64,000 bases of DNA, taken from contig NZ_AQQS01000018.1 of assembly GCF_002088275.1 (NCBI RefSeq), positions 46,307 through 110,306 of the forward strand, in the 5' to 3' direction. This DNA is from Aurantimonas sp. 22II-16-19i (GTDB taxonomy: Bacteria; Pseudomonadota; Alphaproteobacteria; Rhizobiales; Rhizobiaceae). Shown in pieces: positions 32,000 through 39,580 of the stretch. The notes below the pieces were generated by a model that was not told the origin of the DNA, did no database searches, and saw only the letters and a program-made list of their open reading frames with translations. The position numbers and the translations under genes were made by a program. Each line of letters begins with the position of its first letter. The first letter of the stretch is position 1.

Positions 32000-33112
32000 A
32001 TGACCAACGACAATGCTGCACGCACGGGCGGAACGATGACGGGCGCGGGCGAAAAGCGCATCATGATCCTCGGCACCGGCGCGATCGCCCATCGCCATGC
32101 CGAACATTTTATCTCGATCCCCGGCTGCCGGGTGGTCGCGGCCTGCGACGTCAATGCCGAGCGGGCGCAGGCCTTCGCCACGCTGCACGGCATCGACCGG
32201 GCCTTCGCCGACCTCGGCGAGGCGCTGGCCTGGGGCGAGTTCGACGCGGTCGTCAATGCGACGCCCGATCAGGTGCACAAGGCGACGTCGCTCCAGGTGA
32301 TCGCCGCCGGCAAGGCGATCTTCTGCGAGAAGCCGCTGGCGCTGAACGCCGAGGACGCCTTCGAAATGGTCGGCGCCGCCGAGCGGGCGGGGCTGATCAA
32401 CATGGTCAACTTCACCTATCGCAACGCCCATGCGATCCAGCTCGCCCGCCGCATGGTCGAGGCCGGCGACATCGGCGAGGTGCGCCATGTCGATGCGAGC
32501 TATCTGCAGAGCTGGCTCACCGGCCACCACTGGGGCGACTGGCAGAGCGACGAGCGCTGGCTGTGGCGGCTCTCCTCGGGCCATGGCTCGAAGGGCGTGC
32601 TCGGCGACATCGGCGTCCACATCCTCGATTTCGTCACCTACGGGTCGGGGCAGGGGATCGCCGCGCTGCAGGCCCGGCTGAAGACCTTCGACAAGGCCGA
32701 GGGCGGGGCGATCGGCGCCTACACGCTCGACGCCAACGACAGCTGCGCGATGACCGTCGAGTTCGACAACGGGGCGCTGGGCGTCGTCCACATGAGCCGC
32801 TACGCCACCGGCAAGGCCAACGACCTCGACCTGATGATCCACGGCACGAAGGGCGCCCTGAAGATCTGGTCGAACACCACCGAATCCAGCCTCGACGTCT
32901 GTCTCGGCGAGGACATCCACACCCAGACCTGGCGGCGGGTCGAATGCCCGCCGACGCCGCTCAACGCCGAGCGCTTCGTGCTGGCGCTCCTGTCGGGGGT
33001 CAATGGCGAGCCGGATTTCCGCCACGCGGCCGAGGTGCAGAAGCTGCTCGATCTCTGCTTCGTCTCGGACGAGGAGCGCCGGATGCTGCCGGTGGTCATG
33101 CCGCCGGCGTGA
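32000..33112 (+). CDS. thuB: Gfo/Idh/MocA oxidoreductase ThuB
   Basis: The 370-residue NAD(P)-dependent dehydrogenase has a Rossmann fold with the GTGAIAHRHAEHF motif near residue 26 and the family signature FCEKPLALNAED near residue 110. HGSKGVLGDIGVHILDF contains the Asp and His that serve catalysis in this family. By analogy with ThuB it oxidises trehalose (and similar disaccharides) at C3 to the keto sugar. The ATG at 32000 is supported by AGGAAG just upstream. It is the last gene of the treZ-malQ-treY-thuAB stretch; the following 588 bases contain repeats. Other inositol- or glucoside-3-dehydrogenase roles are possible, but thuA next to it favours ThuB. Confidence 0.88.
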   Translation: MTNDNAARTGGTMTGAGEKRIMILGTGAIAHRHAEHFISIPGCRVVAACDVNAERAQAFATLHGIDRAFADLGEALAWGEFDAVVNATPDQVHKATSLQVIAAGKAIFCEKPLALNAEDAFEMVGAAERAGLINMVNFTYRNAHAIQLARRMVEAGDIGEVRHVDASYLQSWLTGHHWGDWQSDERWLWRLSSGHGSKGVLGDIGVHILDFVTYGSGQGIAALQARLKTFDKAEGGAIGAYTLDANDSCAMTVEFDNGALGVVHMSRYATGKANDLDLMIHGTKGALKIWSNTTESSLDVCLGEDIHTQTWRRVECPPTPLNAERFVLALLSGVNGEPDFRHAAEVQKLLDLCFVSDEERRMLPVVMPPA

Positions 33113-33164
33113 GGCTGCAAGATTCGCACAAGCGATCGCGCCGGCCGTTCGTGCCGGCGGCAGC

Positions 33165-33410
33165 GGCGCCGGATGAAGGTCACGGAGATCGAAGCTTCGT
33201 CATCCCGGCCCCCGAGCCGGGGGCATCGGCGCTGGATGAAGGTCGCGGACATCGAAGCTTCGTCATCCCGGCCCCCGAGCCGGGAGCCATTCCAAATCAT
33301 CGGTGCTGCAGCGACAGACCAATCCGAAGTCGTTGAATCGTCTGGAGCGATCGGCTGGTTCCAGGGCAGGGGAATCGATCCCGGGTCAAGCCCGGGATGA
33401 CGAAGCTTTG
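33165..33410. repeat. dispersed palindromic repeat, three copies
   Basis: Two direct copies of about 58 bases (33165-33222 and 33228-33285, period 63) share a core CTTCGTCATCCCGGCCCCC and a hairpin CCCGGC/GCCGGG. A third, shorter copy (33377-33410) lies inverted and carries CCCGGG-TCAAG-CCCGGG followed by ATGACGAAGC. The family resembles REP-like intergenic palindromes frequent in Alphaproteobacteria. Its position after thuB suggests a role in mRNA 3-prime ends or simply a mobile short repeat. The rest of the 588-base gap before the DUF1217 gene holds one CtrA-type site and no gene. Confidence 0.8.
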
Positions 33411-33605
33411 TTGCTTTGACCGGTTCTGCGACGCCGAGACGGAGAACAGGCGGCCGCTCGTTCGTGTCGGAAGGGAGATGTATGAATCTCATAAGGCGTG
33501 AGGTGAGCGGCGCGGGATCCGGCCCCAGGTCGCGCCGGAGCCCGCGCGTCTTTGTCCGTCCGCGTGAACCTTTTGGCAAGCAGTTCGGCAATCGGTGCCG
33601 CAGGC

Positions 33606-33620
33606 TTAACGAACGGTTAA
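33606..33620 (+). promoter_or_regulatory. putative CtrA binding site upstream of the DUF1217 gene
   Basis: The sequence is an exact TTAA-N7-TTAA (TTAACGAACGGTTAA), the full consensus for the cell-cycle and motility regulator CtrA in Alphaproteobacteria. It ends 80 bases before the ATG at 33701. CtrA activates flagellar genes in this class, and DUF1217 proteins are flagella-associated, so the match makes sense. Binding is not shown by sequence alone. Confidence 0.6.
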
Positions 33621-33700
33621 TCATGAATTCGTAAAACTGCGGCCAGCGACGTCCGACCGCCAATGCGCGGGACGTTGCGTCAACGTTCAGTGGGCCGGCC

Positions 33701-36193
33701 ATGCTCTCGACCTTCACGACCTACCAGCTCTACACCCGGGACCAGTCGCGGGTGCTCGACCGCATCGCGGCGGAGCCGGTGAACCAGCGCCTGGCCGACT
33801 ACTACCGCAAGACCATCGGCGACGTGACCTCCGTCAAGGAGTTCATGGACGACTACAAGCTCTATTCCTACGCGATGACGGCCTATGGCCTGGAAGACCA
33901 GATCGATTCCCGCGCGCTGATCCGGAAGGTGCTCGAGAGCGACCTCTCCGACGAGAAGAGCTTCGCCAACCAGCTCTCCGACGAGCGCTACCGCGACTTC
34001 GCCAAGGCCTTCAGCTTCGTCACGGCGGCCGATGAGACCGACCCCGTCGCCCAGACCAATGCCCAGCAGCAGGTCATGGTCGAGGGCTATTCGGAGCATC
34101 GCACCAAGGCGGCCCAGACGGTCGCCGCCAGTGTCAACTACTACACGGAGAACATCGGCGCGGTGAAGACCGTCAGCCAGTTCCTCGCCGACGACAAGCT
34201 GTTCTCCGTCGCCCTCGAGGCCGCCGGCATCGATGCCTCGATCGCCTCGAAGAGCTTCATCCGCGAGGTCCTGACCGGCAACAAGGCCGACCAGATGGCC
34301 GCCCAGGGCGATGGCCGCTACCTGCTGCTCGCCACCATGCTGCCCTTCGACGCGGCGGGACGGGCGCCGGCCGGCGGCCTGCAGGATGCCGGCCGGGCGA
34401 ATTCGACCGCCTATCTCTACTATCAGCAGAAGGGGCTGGAGGCCTCGCCCCAGGCCGCCGCCCTGCAGGTCGCCTTCTACGAATCCGAGATCGGCAAAAT
34501 CACCAGCGCCGACGCGCTGATCGAGAACCCCCGGCTGCTCGACGTGGCGCTGACGGCCGTCGGCCTCGATCCCGCGATCGAGTCCCCCGCCTATGTCTGG
34601 AACATCCTCACCAGCGACCGCTCCGATCCCAAGAGCGTCCTCAACAAGATGCCGGAGACGACCACCGCGGAAAAGACCCGCAAGCAGCAGTATACGGCGC
34701 TCGCCGAGATGTTCCGCTTCAACACCGACGGAAGCCTCGACGCCGGCACGACGGCGCAGACGGCCGCGCAGGTCGCCAGCCTCACCGGCGCCTATCTCGA
34801 CAACTACGGCGATGCGGCGGCCGAGGACGACCGCCTGTCCTCCTCCTTCTACTCCGCGAACCTGGCCAGCATCGGCACGGTCATGGACTTCATGAACAAG
34901 CCCACCGTCTATGATTACGCGCTGAAGGCCGTCGGGCTCGACCCCGCCACCGAAAGCCGGTCCACCATCATGCGGGTGCTGCGCAGCGATCCCTCCGACC
35001 CGAACGGCTATGCGGCCGGCCTGAAGGACGACCGCTACATCCGTCTCGCCAGCGCCTTCAACTTCGGCGCCGACGGCAAGGTGACCGACGTGCGGCGCGT
35101 CCAGACCGAGGCGGCCCAGGGCGATACGATCGACCGCTATCTGAACCGCCTCGAGGAAGACGAGGACAAGGCCGCGATCACGACGGTCGTCCAGGATTCC
35201 CAAGGGTTCCGCTCCGCCATGTCGTCGATCTCGACGATCGACGAATTGCTGGAGGACGAGACCGCCTTCGACTACGCGATGACGGCGATCGGCTTCGATC
35301 CCGAATACCAGGACGTGGAACTGATCCGGAAGGTCCTGGCGAGCGATCCCGAAGATCCCTCGAGCTTCGTCAACCGGCTGGGCGTCGACGCCTACAAGAC
35401 CCTGCGCAGCGCCTTCGACATCGATGCCTACGGCAATCTCAACCTGGCGCAGGACGAGACCGGCGGGCAGATCATCATCGATGCCTATATCGACCGCGAG
35501 CTCGGGCGGAAGGATCCGGCCCTCGTCGAGGCCGCCGAGGGCATTCTCGCCTACAATGCCGGCATCCCGAAGGTCGCCACCATGAACGACCTCCTGTCGG
35601 ACGCGGGCGTCCTCGACTTCGCGCTGAAGTCCTTCGGCCTCGACGGCGCGAAGCTGTCGAGCGACGAGATCCGGGCGATCCTGACCAGCGACCTGTCCGA
35701 TCCCAAGAGCGCGGCCGCGAGCTACGGCGACGACAGCTATCTGGAATTCGCCGCGGCCTTCAACTTCGCCGCGGACGGCACCATCGAACGGGACCAGACG
35801 CGGGTCCAGAGCGTCTCCGCCATGCTCTCCACCCAGGATCTCTACCTGCGCCAGCGGATGGAGGAAGAGGCCGGCAGCGAGAACAACGGCGTGCGCCTGG
35901 CGCTCTACTTCAGCCGCACCGCGGCCGACATCGACAATGTCTACACCTTCCTCGCCGACGACGCCCTCCTGGAATTCGTCAAGACGACCTTCAGCCTGCC
36001 CGACGAGTTCTCCTCCAGCAACATCGACGTCCAGGCCCGCAACCTCGAGAAGAAGATCGACCTCGAGCAGCTGGACGATCCGAAATATGTCGAGCGCATG
36101 ATCAGCCGCTTCCTGGCGATGTACGACCTCTCCAACGACAGCAGCGCCTCCAATCCGGCGCTCTCGATCCTGAGCGGCGCGACCTACATCTGA
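33701..36193 (+). CDS. DUF1217 repeat protein, probably flagella-associated
   Basis: This 830-residue protein is built of about seven imperfect repeats of 80-130 residues. Each has a helix ending in a phrase like YDYALKAVGLDP, then a VLRSDPSDPNGYA-type loop and, in most, a KTLRSAFDIDAYGN-type helix. Repeats start near residues 40, 150, 265, 385, 510, 630 and 745. The unit matches DUF1217, a family found near flagellar genes in Rhizobiales. The protein starts with MLSTFTTYQLYTRDQSR, has no signal peptide or membrane helix and is rich in acidic residues. No flagellar gene is in the window, so this is a detached member. The start is the ATG at 33701, with no clear Shine-Dalgarno. The exact role (secreted flagellar component or chaperone-like) is open. 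Confidence 0.82.
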   Translation: MLSTFTTYQLYTRDQSRVLDRIAAEPVNQRLADYYRKTIGDVTSVKEFMDDYKLYSYAMTAYGLEDQIDSRALIRKVLESDLSDEKSFANQLSDERYRDFAKAFSFVTAADETDPVAQTNAQQQVMVEGYSEHRTKAAQTVAASVNYYTENIGAVKTVSQFLADDKLFSVALEAAGIDASIASKSFIREVLTGNKADQMAAQGDGRYLLLATMLPFDAAGRAPAGGLQDAGRANSTAYLYYQQKGLEASPQAAALQVAFYESEIGKITSADALIENPRLLDVALTAVGLDPAIESPAYVWNILTSDRSDPKSVLNKMPETTTAEKTRKQQYTALAEMFRFNTDGSLDAGTTAQTAAQVASLTGAYLDNYGDAAAEDDRLSSSFYSANLASIGTVMDFMNKPTVYDYALKAVGLDPATESRSTIMRVLRSDPSDPNGYAAGLKDDRYIRLASAFNFGADGKVTDVRRVQTEAAQGDTIDRYLNRLEEDEDKAAITTVVQDSQGFRSAMSSISTIDELLEDETAFDYAMTAIGFDPEYQDVELIRKVLASDPEDPSSFVNRLGVDAYKTLRSAFDIDAYGNLNLAQDETGGQIIIDAYIDRELGRKDPALVEAAEGILAYNAGIPKVATMNDLLSDAGVLDFALKSFGLDGAKLSSDEIRAILTSDLSDPKSAAASYGDDSYLEFAAAFNFAADGTIERDQTRVQSVSAMLSTQDLYLRQRMEEEAGSENNGVRLALYFSRTAADIDNVYTFLADDALLEFVKTTFSLPDEFSSSNIDVQARNLEKKIDLEQLDDPKYVERMISRFLAMYDLSNDSSASNPALSILSGATYI

Positions 36194-36325
36194 TACCCTC
36201 GGCCCCGGTCTTCGACCGGCGCCGAGGGGCGACCGCTCGAGCGCCGCGCGGGCTTGATACCAGCGGGCGCGCGAGTCACTCTCTCGGGACGCCGGCATGA
36301 CGCCTGCGGCCTGACGGGCTTCGGC

Positions 36326-36365
36326 CATGCAATTCGATCATGCAACATGCAATTCGGTCATGCAA
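36326..36365. repeat. two tandem copies of a 20-base unit
   Basis: Bases 36326-36345 and 36346-36365 are consecutive copies of CATGCAATTCGATCATGCAA, differing at one base. Each unit itself has TGCA at both ends, so it is partly palindromic. It abuts the T run of the terminator of the minus-strand gene at 36463. It could be a binding site or a simple duplication. Confidence 0.8.
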
Positions 36366-36395
36366 AAAGGGCGGCGGGGTTTCCCCCGGCCGCCC
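36364..36395 (-). terminator. intrinsic terminator of the PepSY-like gene
   Basis: Read on the minus strand, a GC-rich hairpin (GGGCGGCCGGGGG, AAA loop, CCCCGCCGCCC, with a two-base bulge in one arm) is followed directly by TTTTT. It lies 67 bases after the stop of the gene at 36463-36813, and is also positioned between two convergent genes. Confidence 0.75.
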
Positions 36396-36462
36396 TCTGT
36401 CCATTCCGTCCATGGGTTGCGCATCTGCGCGAGGCGCTCTCGGCCCGCCGCGCGGCGCGCGT

Positions 36463-36813
36463 TCAGCGAACCCGGATGACGGCGCCGCTGTCGCGGTCGA
36501 CATCGACGCGGATCCGGTCGCCGCGGCGGTCGACGCCGGCGACCCGGTAGGCATTGCGCGTCCGCGTCACCTGCCGGACCTCGCGAAGCCCCTGGCGCCG
36601 GGCGATCCGCACCGCGTCCCGCTCGGAGACGCCTTCGCGGACCCGGTAGCGCTCGCCGCGGCGGTCGCGATTCTCACCGCGGTCCCGCGCCGATTCCTGC
36701 GGCACGATCCGGATCCCGTCCGGTCCGATGCGCACGGTCTGTGCCGCGCCGGGCGTCGCGGTTGCCAGCAGGGTGGCCGCGAGAATTCCATAAGTCCAAG
36801 ACGTCCTGCGCAT
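36463..36813 (-). CDS. small secreted PepSY-like protein
   Basis: The 116-residue protein has a Sec signal peptide (MRRTSWTYGILAATLLATA, cleavage after PGAAQ near residue 25). The mature part is very rich in arginine and ends with a PepSY-like fold: SERDAVRIARRQGLREVRQV, then strands AYRVAGVDRRGDRIRVDVDRDSGAVIRVR split in two. PepSY domains are thought to inhibit peptidases or bind ligands in the periplasm. The start at 36813 begins the signal peptide and has GGAGGAG 6 bases upstream, a strong site; the upstream open frame is non-coding in character. It has its own terminator and is likely monocistronic. The specific function is unknown. Confidence 0.75.
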   Translation of the reverse strand: MRRTSWTYGILAATLLATATPGAAQTVRIGPDGIRIVPQESARDRGENRDRRGERYRVREGVSERDAVRIARRQGLREVRQVTRTRNAYRVAGVDRRGDRIRVDVDRDSGAVIRVR

Positions 36814-36954
36814 GACCGCTCTCCTCCGCCGGCAAGGGTCGCCAGCCTCGTTGTTTGGGGATCGGAGGAAAAACTGCTTTGATTGCAAATGGTTCCGCAG
36901 GGTCTTTGGCCGGCGGCGCGGCTCGCGCCTGGCCGGTCGCAGGCATGTCGGACC

Positions 36955-36983
36955 GGTCAGGCGGGTGCACGTCCCGCCTGACC
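36955..36983 (-). terminator. strong hairpin downstream of phaB
   Basis: A perfect 11-base-pair stem (GGTCAGGCGGG with CCCGCCTGACC) and a 7-base loop lies 17 bases after the phaB stop codon on the minus strand. There is no T run, so it may be a rho-dependent end or an mRNA-protecting hairpin rather than a textbook terminator. Confidence 0.5.
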
Positions 36984-37000
36984 CGGCGCCGCATGCGGCC

Positions 37001-37726
37001 TCAGGCGAGATACTGCCCACCATTCGCCGACAGCGTCGAGCCGGTGATGAAGCCGGCCTCGTCGGAGACCAGGAAGACCACGCAGCGGGCGATCTCTTCC
37101 GGCTCGCCCAGGCGGCCCACCGGAATGTTCGCGACGATCTGCTTTTCCATCACCTCCGGCGGAATGGTCGCCATCATGTCGGTGTTGATGTAGCCGGGGC
37201 AGATGGCGTTGACGGTGACGTTCTTGCGCGCCCCCTCCTGGGCCAGCGCCTTGGTGAAGCCGAGGTCGCCGGCCTTCGCGGCGGCGTAGTTCGTCTGGCC
37301 CATCTGGCCCTTCTGGCCGTTGATCGAGGAGATGTTGACGATCCGGCCGAAGCCGCGGGCGCGCATGCCCTCCCAGACCGGCCGGGTCATGTTGAACAGG
37401 CCGTTGAGATTGGTGTTGATGACCGCCTGCCAGTGTTCCGGCGTCATCTTGTGGAACATGGCGTCGCGGGTGATGCCGGCATTGTTGACGAGGATGTCGA
37501 CGGGCCCGAGCTCGGCCTCGACCCTGGCGATGCCCTCGACGCAGGCGTCATAGGAGGCGACGTCCCATTTGTAGACCGAGATGCCGGTCTCCTCGCGGAA
37601 GGCGTTCGCCCGCTCGTCATTGCCGGCATAGGTCGCGGCGACGTTGTAGCCTTGCGCCTTGAGCGCCTTCGAGATCGCTGCCCCGATGCCGCGCGAGCCG
37701 CCCGTCACGATCGCTGTTCTGGCCAT
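37001..37726 (-). CDS. phaB: acetoacetyl-CoA reductase PhaB
   Basis: This 241-residue short-chain dehydrogenase reduces acetoacetyl-CoA to (R)-3-hydroxybutyryl-CoA with NADPH, the second step of poly-hydroxybutyrate synthesis. The cofactor motif is GGSRGIG near residue 8, NNAG near 87, the catalytic Ser in NISSINGQKG and the Tyr-Lys pair in NYAAAKAG. The QKGQMGQTNY context is specific to PhaB. The ATG at 37726 has GGGAGGA just upstream. Thiolase phaA is 1.85 kb upstream on the same strand, separated by two unrelated-looking genes, whereas phaA and phaB are usually adjacent. Confidence 0.94.
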   Translation of the reverse strand: MARTAIVTGGSRGIGAAISKALKAQGYNVAATYAGNDERANAFREETGISVYKWDVASYDACVEGIARVEAELGPVDILVNNAGITRDAMFHKMTPEHWQAVINTNLNGLFNMTRPVWEGMRARGFGRIVNISSINGQKGQMGQTNYAAAKAGDLGFTKALAQEGARKNVTVNAICPGYINTDMMATIPPEVMEKQIVANIPVGRLGEPEEIARCVVFLVSDEAGFITGSTLSANGGQYLA

Positions 37727-37815
37727 GATTCCTCCCTTTCGACAGATCCGCCGGGCCATTGCCTGTGCCGACGGTAACCTTCGAGACAGAGACTACGGAG
37801 GCTTCTCGCCTCTGG

Positions 37816-38712
37816 CTAGGCCGGATCGGCCGGAGACGGCGAGGAATTTGCCGCGACGAGAGGGGCGGTCGATCGAACGGTTCTGAGAAAGCTGCGGCCG
37901 TCCGCCACCCCGGCATTCCAGGTGGCGACGATCTTGCCCCGGTCGGTGAAGTCGATCTTGTCGGCGGGCACGGCTTGCGACGGCTCGACATAGACCCGGT
38001 CCGGGTGCTCCGGCAGGTTGCGGAACTTGCGGGTGAGGAGCACCAGCGTGCGGCCCCGGTTGCCGGTCGGCATCGGCGCCTTCGACGTCATGCCGCCGTC
38101 GATCACCTTCCGGCCGTTCCAGCCCTGCAGGTTGAACACCGGCGGGATGACCGCGGCGTTGCAGATGAGATCGACGATGCGCCCGTCCCGGGCCGCCTTG
38201 CGCGCGTCGACCAGCTGCTGGTGGGCGCCGAGCTTCTCGGGGAAGATCACATGCGGGGTCGAGCGGATGGCGGTGTCGGCGAGATAGGCCGCCATCATCG
38301 GGAAGGTCGAGAGCTTGGGAAAGCCGCTGTATGGCGGATGGGCGAGCAGCACCTCGAAAGCCGGCCCGTCGGCGATCCTTTCGATCGCCTCGGCGTCGAG
38401 CGTGTCGCGCACCACCTCGCGATACATCTGCTGGTGCGGCGTCAGGCCGTTCTCGCCGATCTCGTTCCAGTCGGTCGAGACATTGTGGTCGCGCCGGTCG
38501 AAGGCGGCGCCCATCACCTTGAGCAGTTTCTCGTCCCGCCCGCCGATGAAGCAGGCCGCCGCAAGCGCCCCGCCGGACACCCCGGCGACGCGCTCCGGCT
38601 TCAGATCGAGCGGCCCGCGCACCGTCTCGAGAAAGCCGCCATGCCAGAAGCAGCGGGTGCCGCCGCCGGAAAAGACGAGTTGTTCGAAGGGGAGGGGATC
38701 GGACGTCGACAC
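37816..38712 (-). CDS. patatin-like phospholipase
   Basis: The 298-residue protein has the patatin features: an oxyanion motif GGGTRC near residue 17, the nucleophile Ser in GVSGGAL (about residue 46) and the catalytic Asp in VIDGGMTSKAP (about residue 207). Patatins hydrolyse acyl chains of lipids using a Ser-Asp dyad. No signal peptide or membrane anchor is present, so it acts in the cytoplasm or at the inner membrane surface. It lies between phaA and phaB on the same strand. Some bacterial lipases of this fold work on poly-hydroxybutyrate granules or phospholipids; the location permits a link with granule surface lipids, but the sequence does not prove it. Confidence 0.85.
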   Translation of the reverse strand: MSTSDPLPFEQLVFSGGGTRCFWHGGFLETVRGPLDLKPERVAGVSGGALAAACFIGGRDEKLLKVMGAAFDRRDHNVSTDWNEIGENGLTPHQQMYREVVRDTLDAEAIERIADGPAFEVLLAHPPYSGFPKLSTFPMMAAYLADTAIRSTPHVIFPEKLGAHQQLVDARKAARDGRIVDLICNAAVIPPVFNLQGWNGRKVIDGGMTSKAPMPTGNRGRTLVLLTRKFRNLPEHPDRVYVEPSQAVPADKIDFTDRGKIVATWNAGVADGRSFLRTVRSTAPLVAANSSPSPADPA

Positions 38713-38842
38713 CGTTTGAAGGTCACCTTCTTTCCGGGTTTCGCGGATGCGGCACTTTCCTGGCTAGTCTAGTCGACGAAACCGGATGCGCCAGTGATGT
38801 CCGCCCGGCATGACGCGTCCCGCTGCGGCTCGGCAGCCCCTG

Positions 38843-39463
38843 CTAGAGCGGCCTGGCCCCGGCCTTGCGCATCTTGGCGATGGCGTCTTCCAGGGCGTCG
38901 AACTGGCCGGCGCGGTCTGCCGCCTGTTTCTGCAGGCGTTCGATGGATGTCGATTGGGGCGGGAGCCTGTAGGGAACGAGCCGACGACGGCTTAGATCGA
39001 AGACGTCTCCATCCGCAAAGTCGACAACCGCATGACGCGTAACGGGTCGACATTCCCATGAGCCGCCGTCTCTTGCGGTGACAGGATTGTAAGAGGCCGA
39101 GGGATACTTCCAGCAGATCCGGTTTTCAAAAATGATCCCGCGATCTTCGATCTTCCAAAGGCTCGGGACGACCGACATGTTCCCCGGATACCAGAGGTAG
39201 GCTTGGCCGTCCGACCCGAAATATTCGACCTGCGTGCCGTGCTGGTTGGAATAGGTCATGACGGTCTTGCCGGCAAACCCCGTGTCCGACAGCTTGATCT
39301 CCATTGTCTCGCCACCAGGCGGAAAATCTGCGCTGAGGGTTTCCCGTTCAGCGATCTCCTCGGGGGTCGCGCATCCGGCCAGGCTCGCAATGAGCAGGGC
39401 CCCCGCGGCAGCCCTTGCCAAAAGGCCCCAGGCGCCCTCGCGCAGCCAGCCGGTCTGTCCCAT
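38843..39463 (-). CDS. putative lipoprotein, unknown function
   Basis: The 206-residue protein has a lipoprotein signal with a lipobox LAGC in ALLIASLAGCATPEE (about residues 22-31), so it should be attached to the membrane outside the cytoplasm. The mature part contains GKTVMTYSNQHGTQVEYFG and AYLWYPGNMSVVPSLWKIED segments and two conserved-looking cysteines (ICWKYPS and WECRPV). The last 40 residues look like a coiled coil (RLQKQAADRAGQFDALEDA). The pattern resembles DUF995-type secreted proteins of Rhizobiales, but I am not sure. Start is the ATG at 39463 with AAGGGA upstream. It lies between patatin and phaA genes on the same strand. Confidence 0.7.
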   Translation of the reverse strand: MGQTGWLREGAWGLLARAAAGALLIASLAGCATPEEIAERETLSADFPPGGETMEIKLSDTGFAGKTVMTYSNQHGTQVEYFGSDGQAYLWYPGNMSVVPSLWKIEDRGIIFENRICWKYPSASYNPVTARDGGSWECRPVTRHAVVDFADGDVFDLSRRRLVPYRLPPQSTSIERLQKQAADRAGQFDALEDAIAKMRKAGARPL

Positions 39464-39580
39464 CGTTCGTGTCCCTTCGATCCGGGGTTTGCGATGGGAT
39501 AGGACGTGGTGACAGGTTTCGTCCAGTCGGTGGCCCCGACGGCGCATCGAACGACCGCGCGCCGCCGAGGACCGGACGGA

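Noticed and set aside
33165..33410. Possible CRISPR array from the regular repeats
   Set aside because: Only two direct copies exist with a 5-base gap, and the third is inverted; there are no spacers of equal size and no cas genes.
33416..33634. Plus-strand open frame of 72 codons before the DUF1217 gene
   Set aside because: The translation is arginine-rich, it spans the CtrA-type site and it lacks a ribosome binding site.
33680..36328. An 882-codon minus-strand open frame opposite the DUF1217 gene
   Set aside because: The repeats are clear only on the plus strand; the antisense protein repeats simply mirror the DNA repeats.
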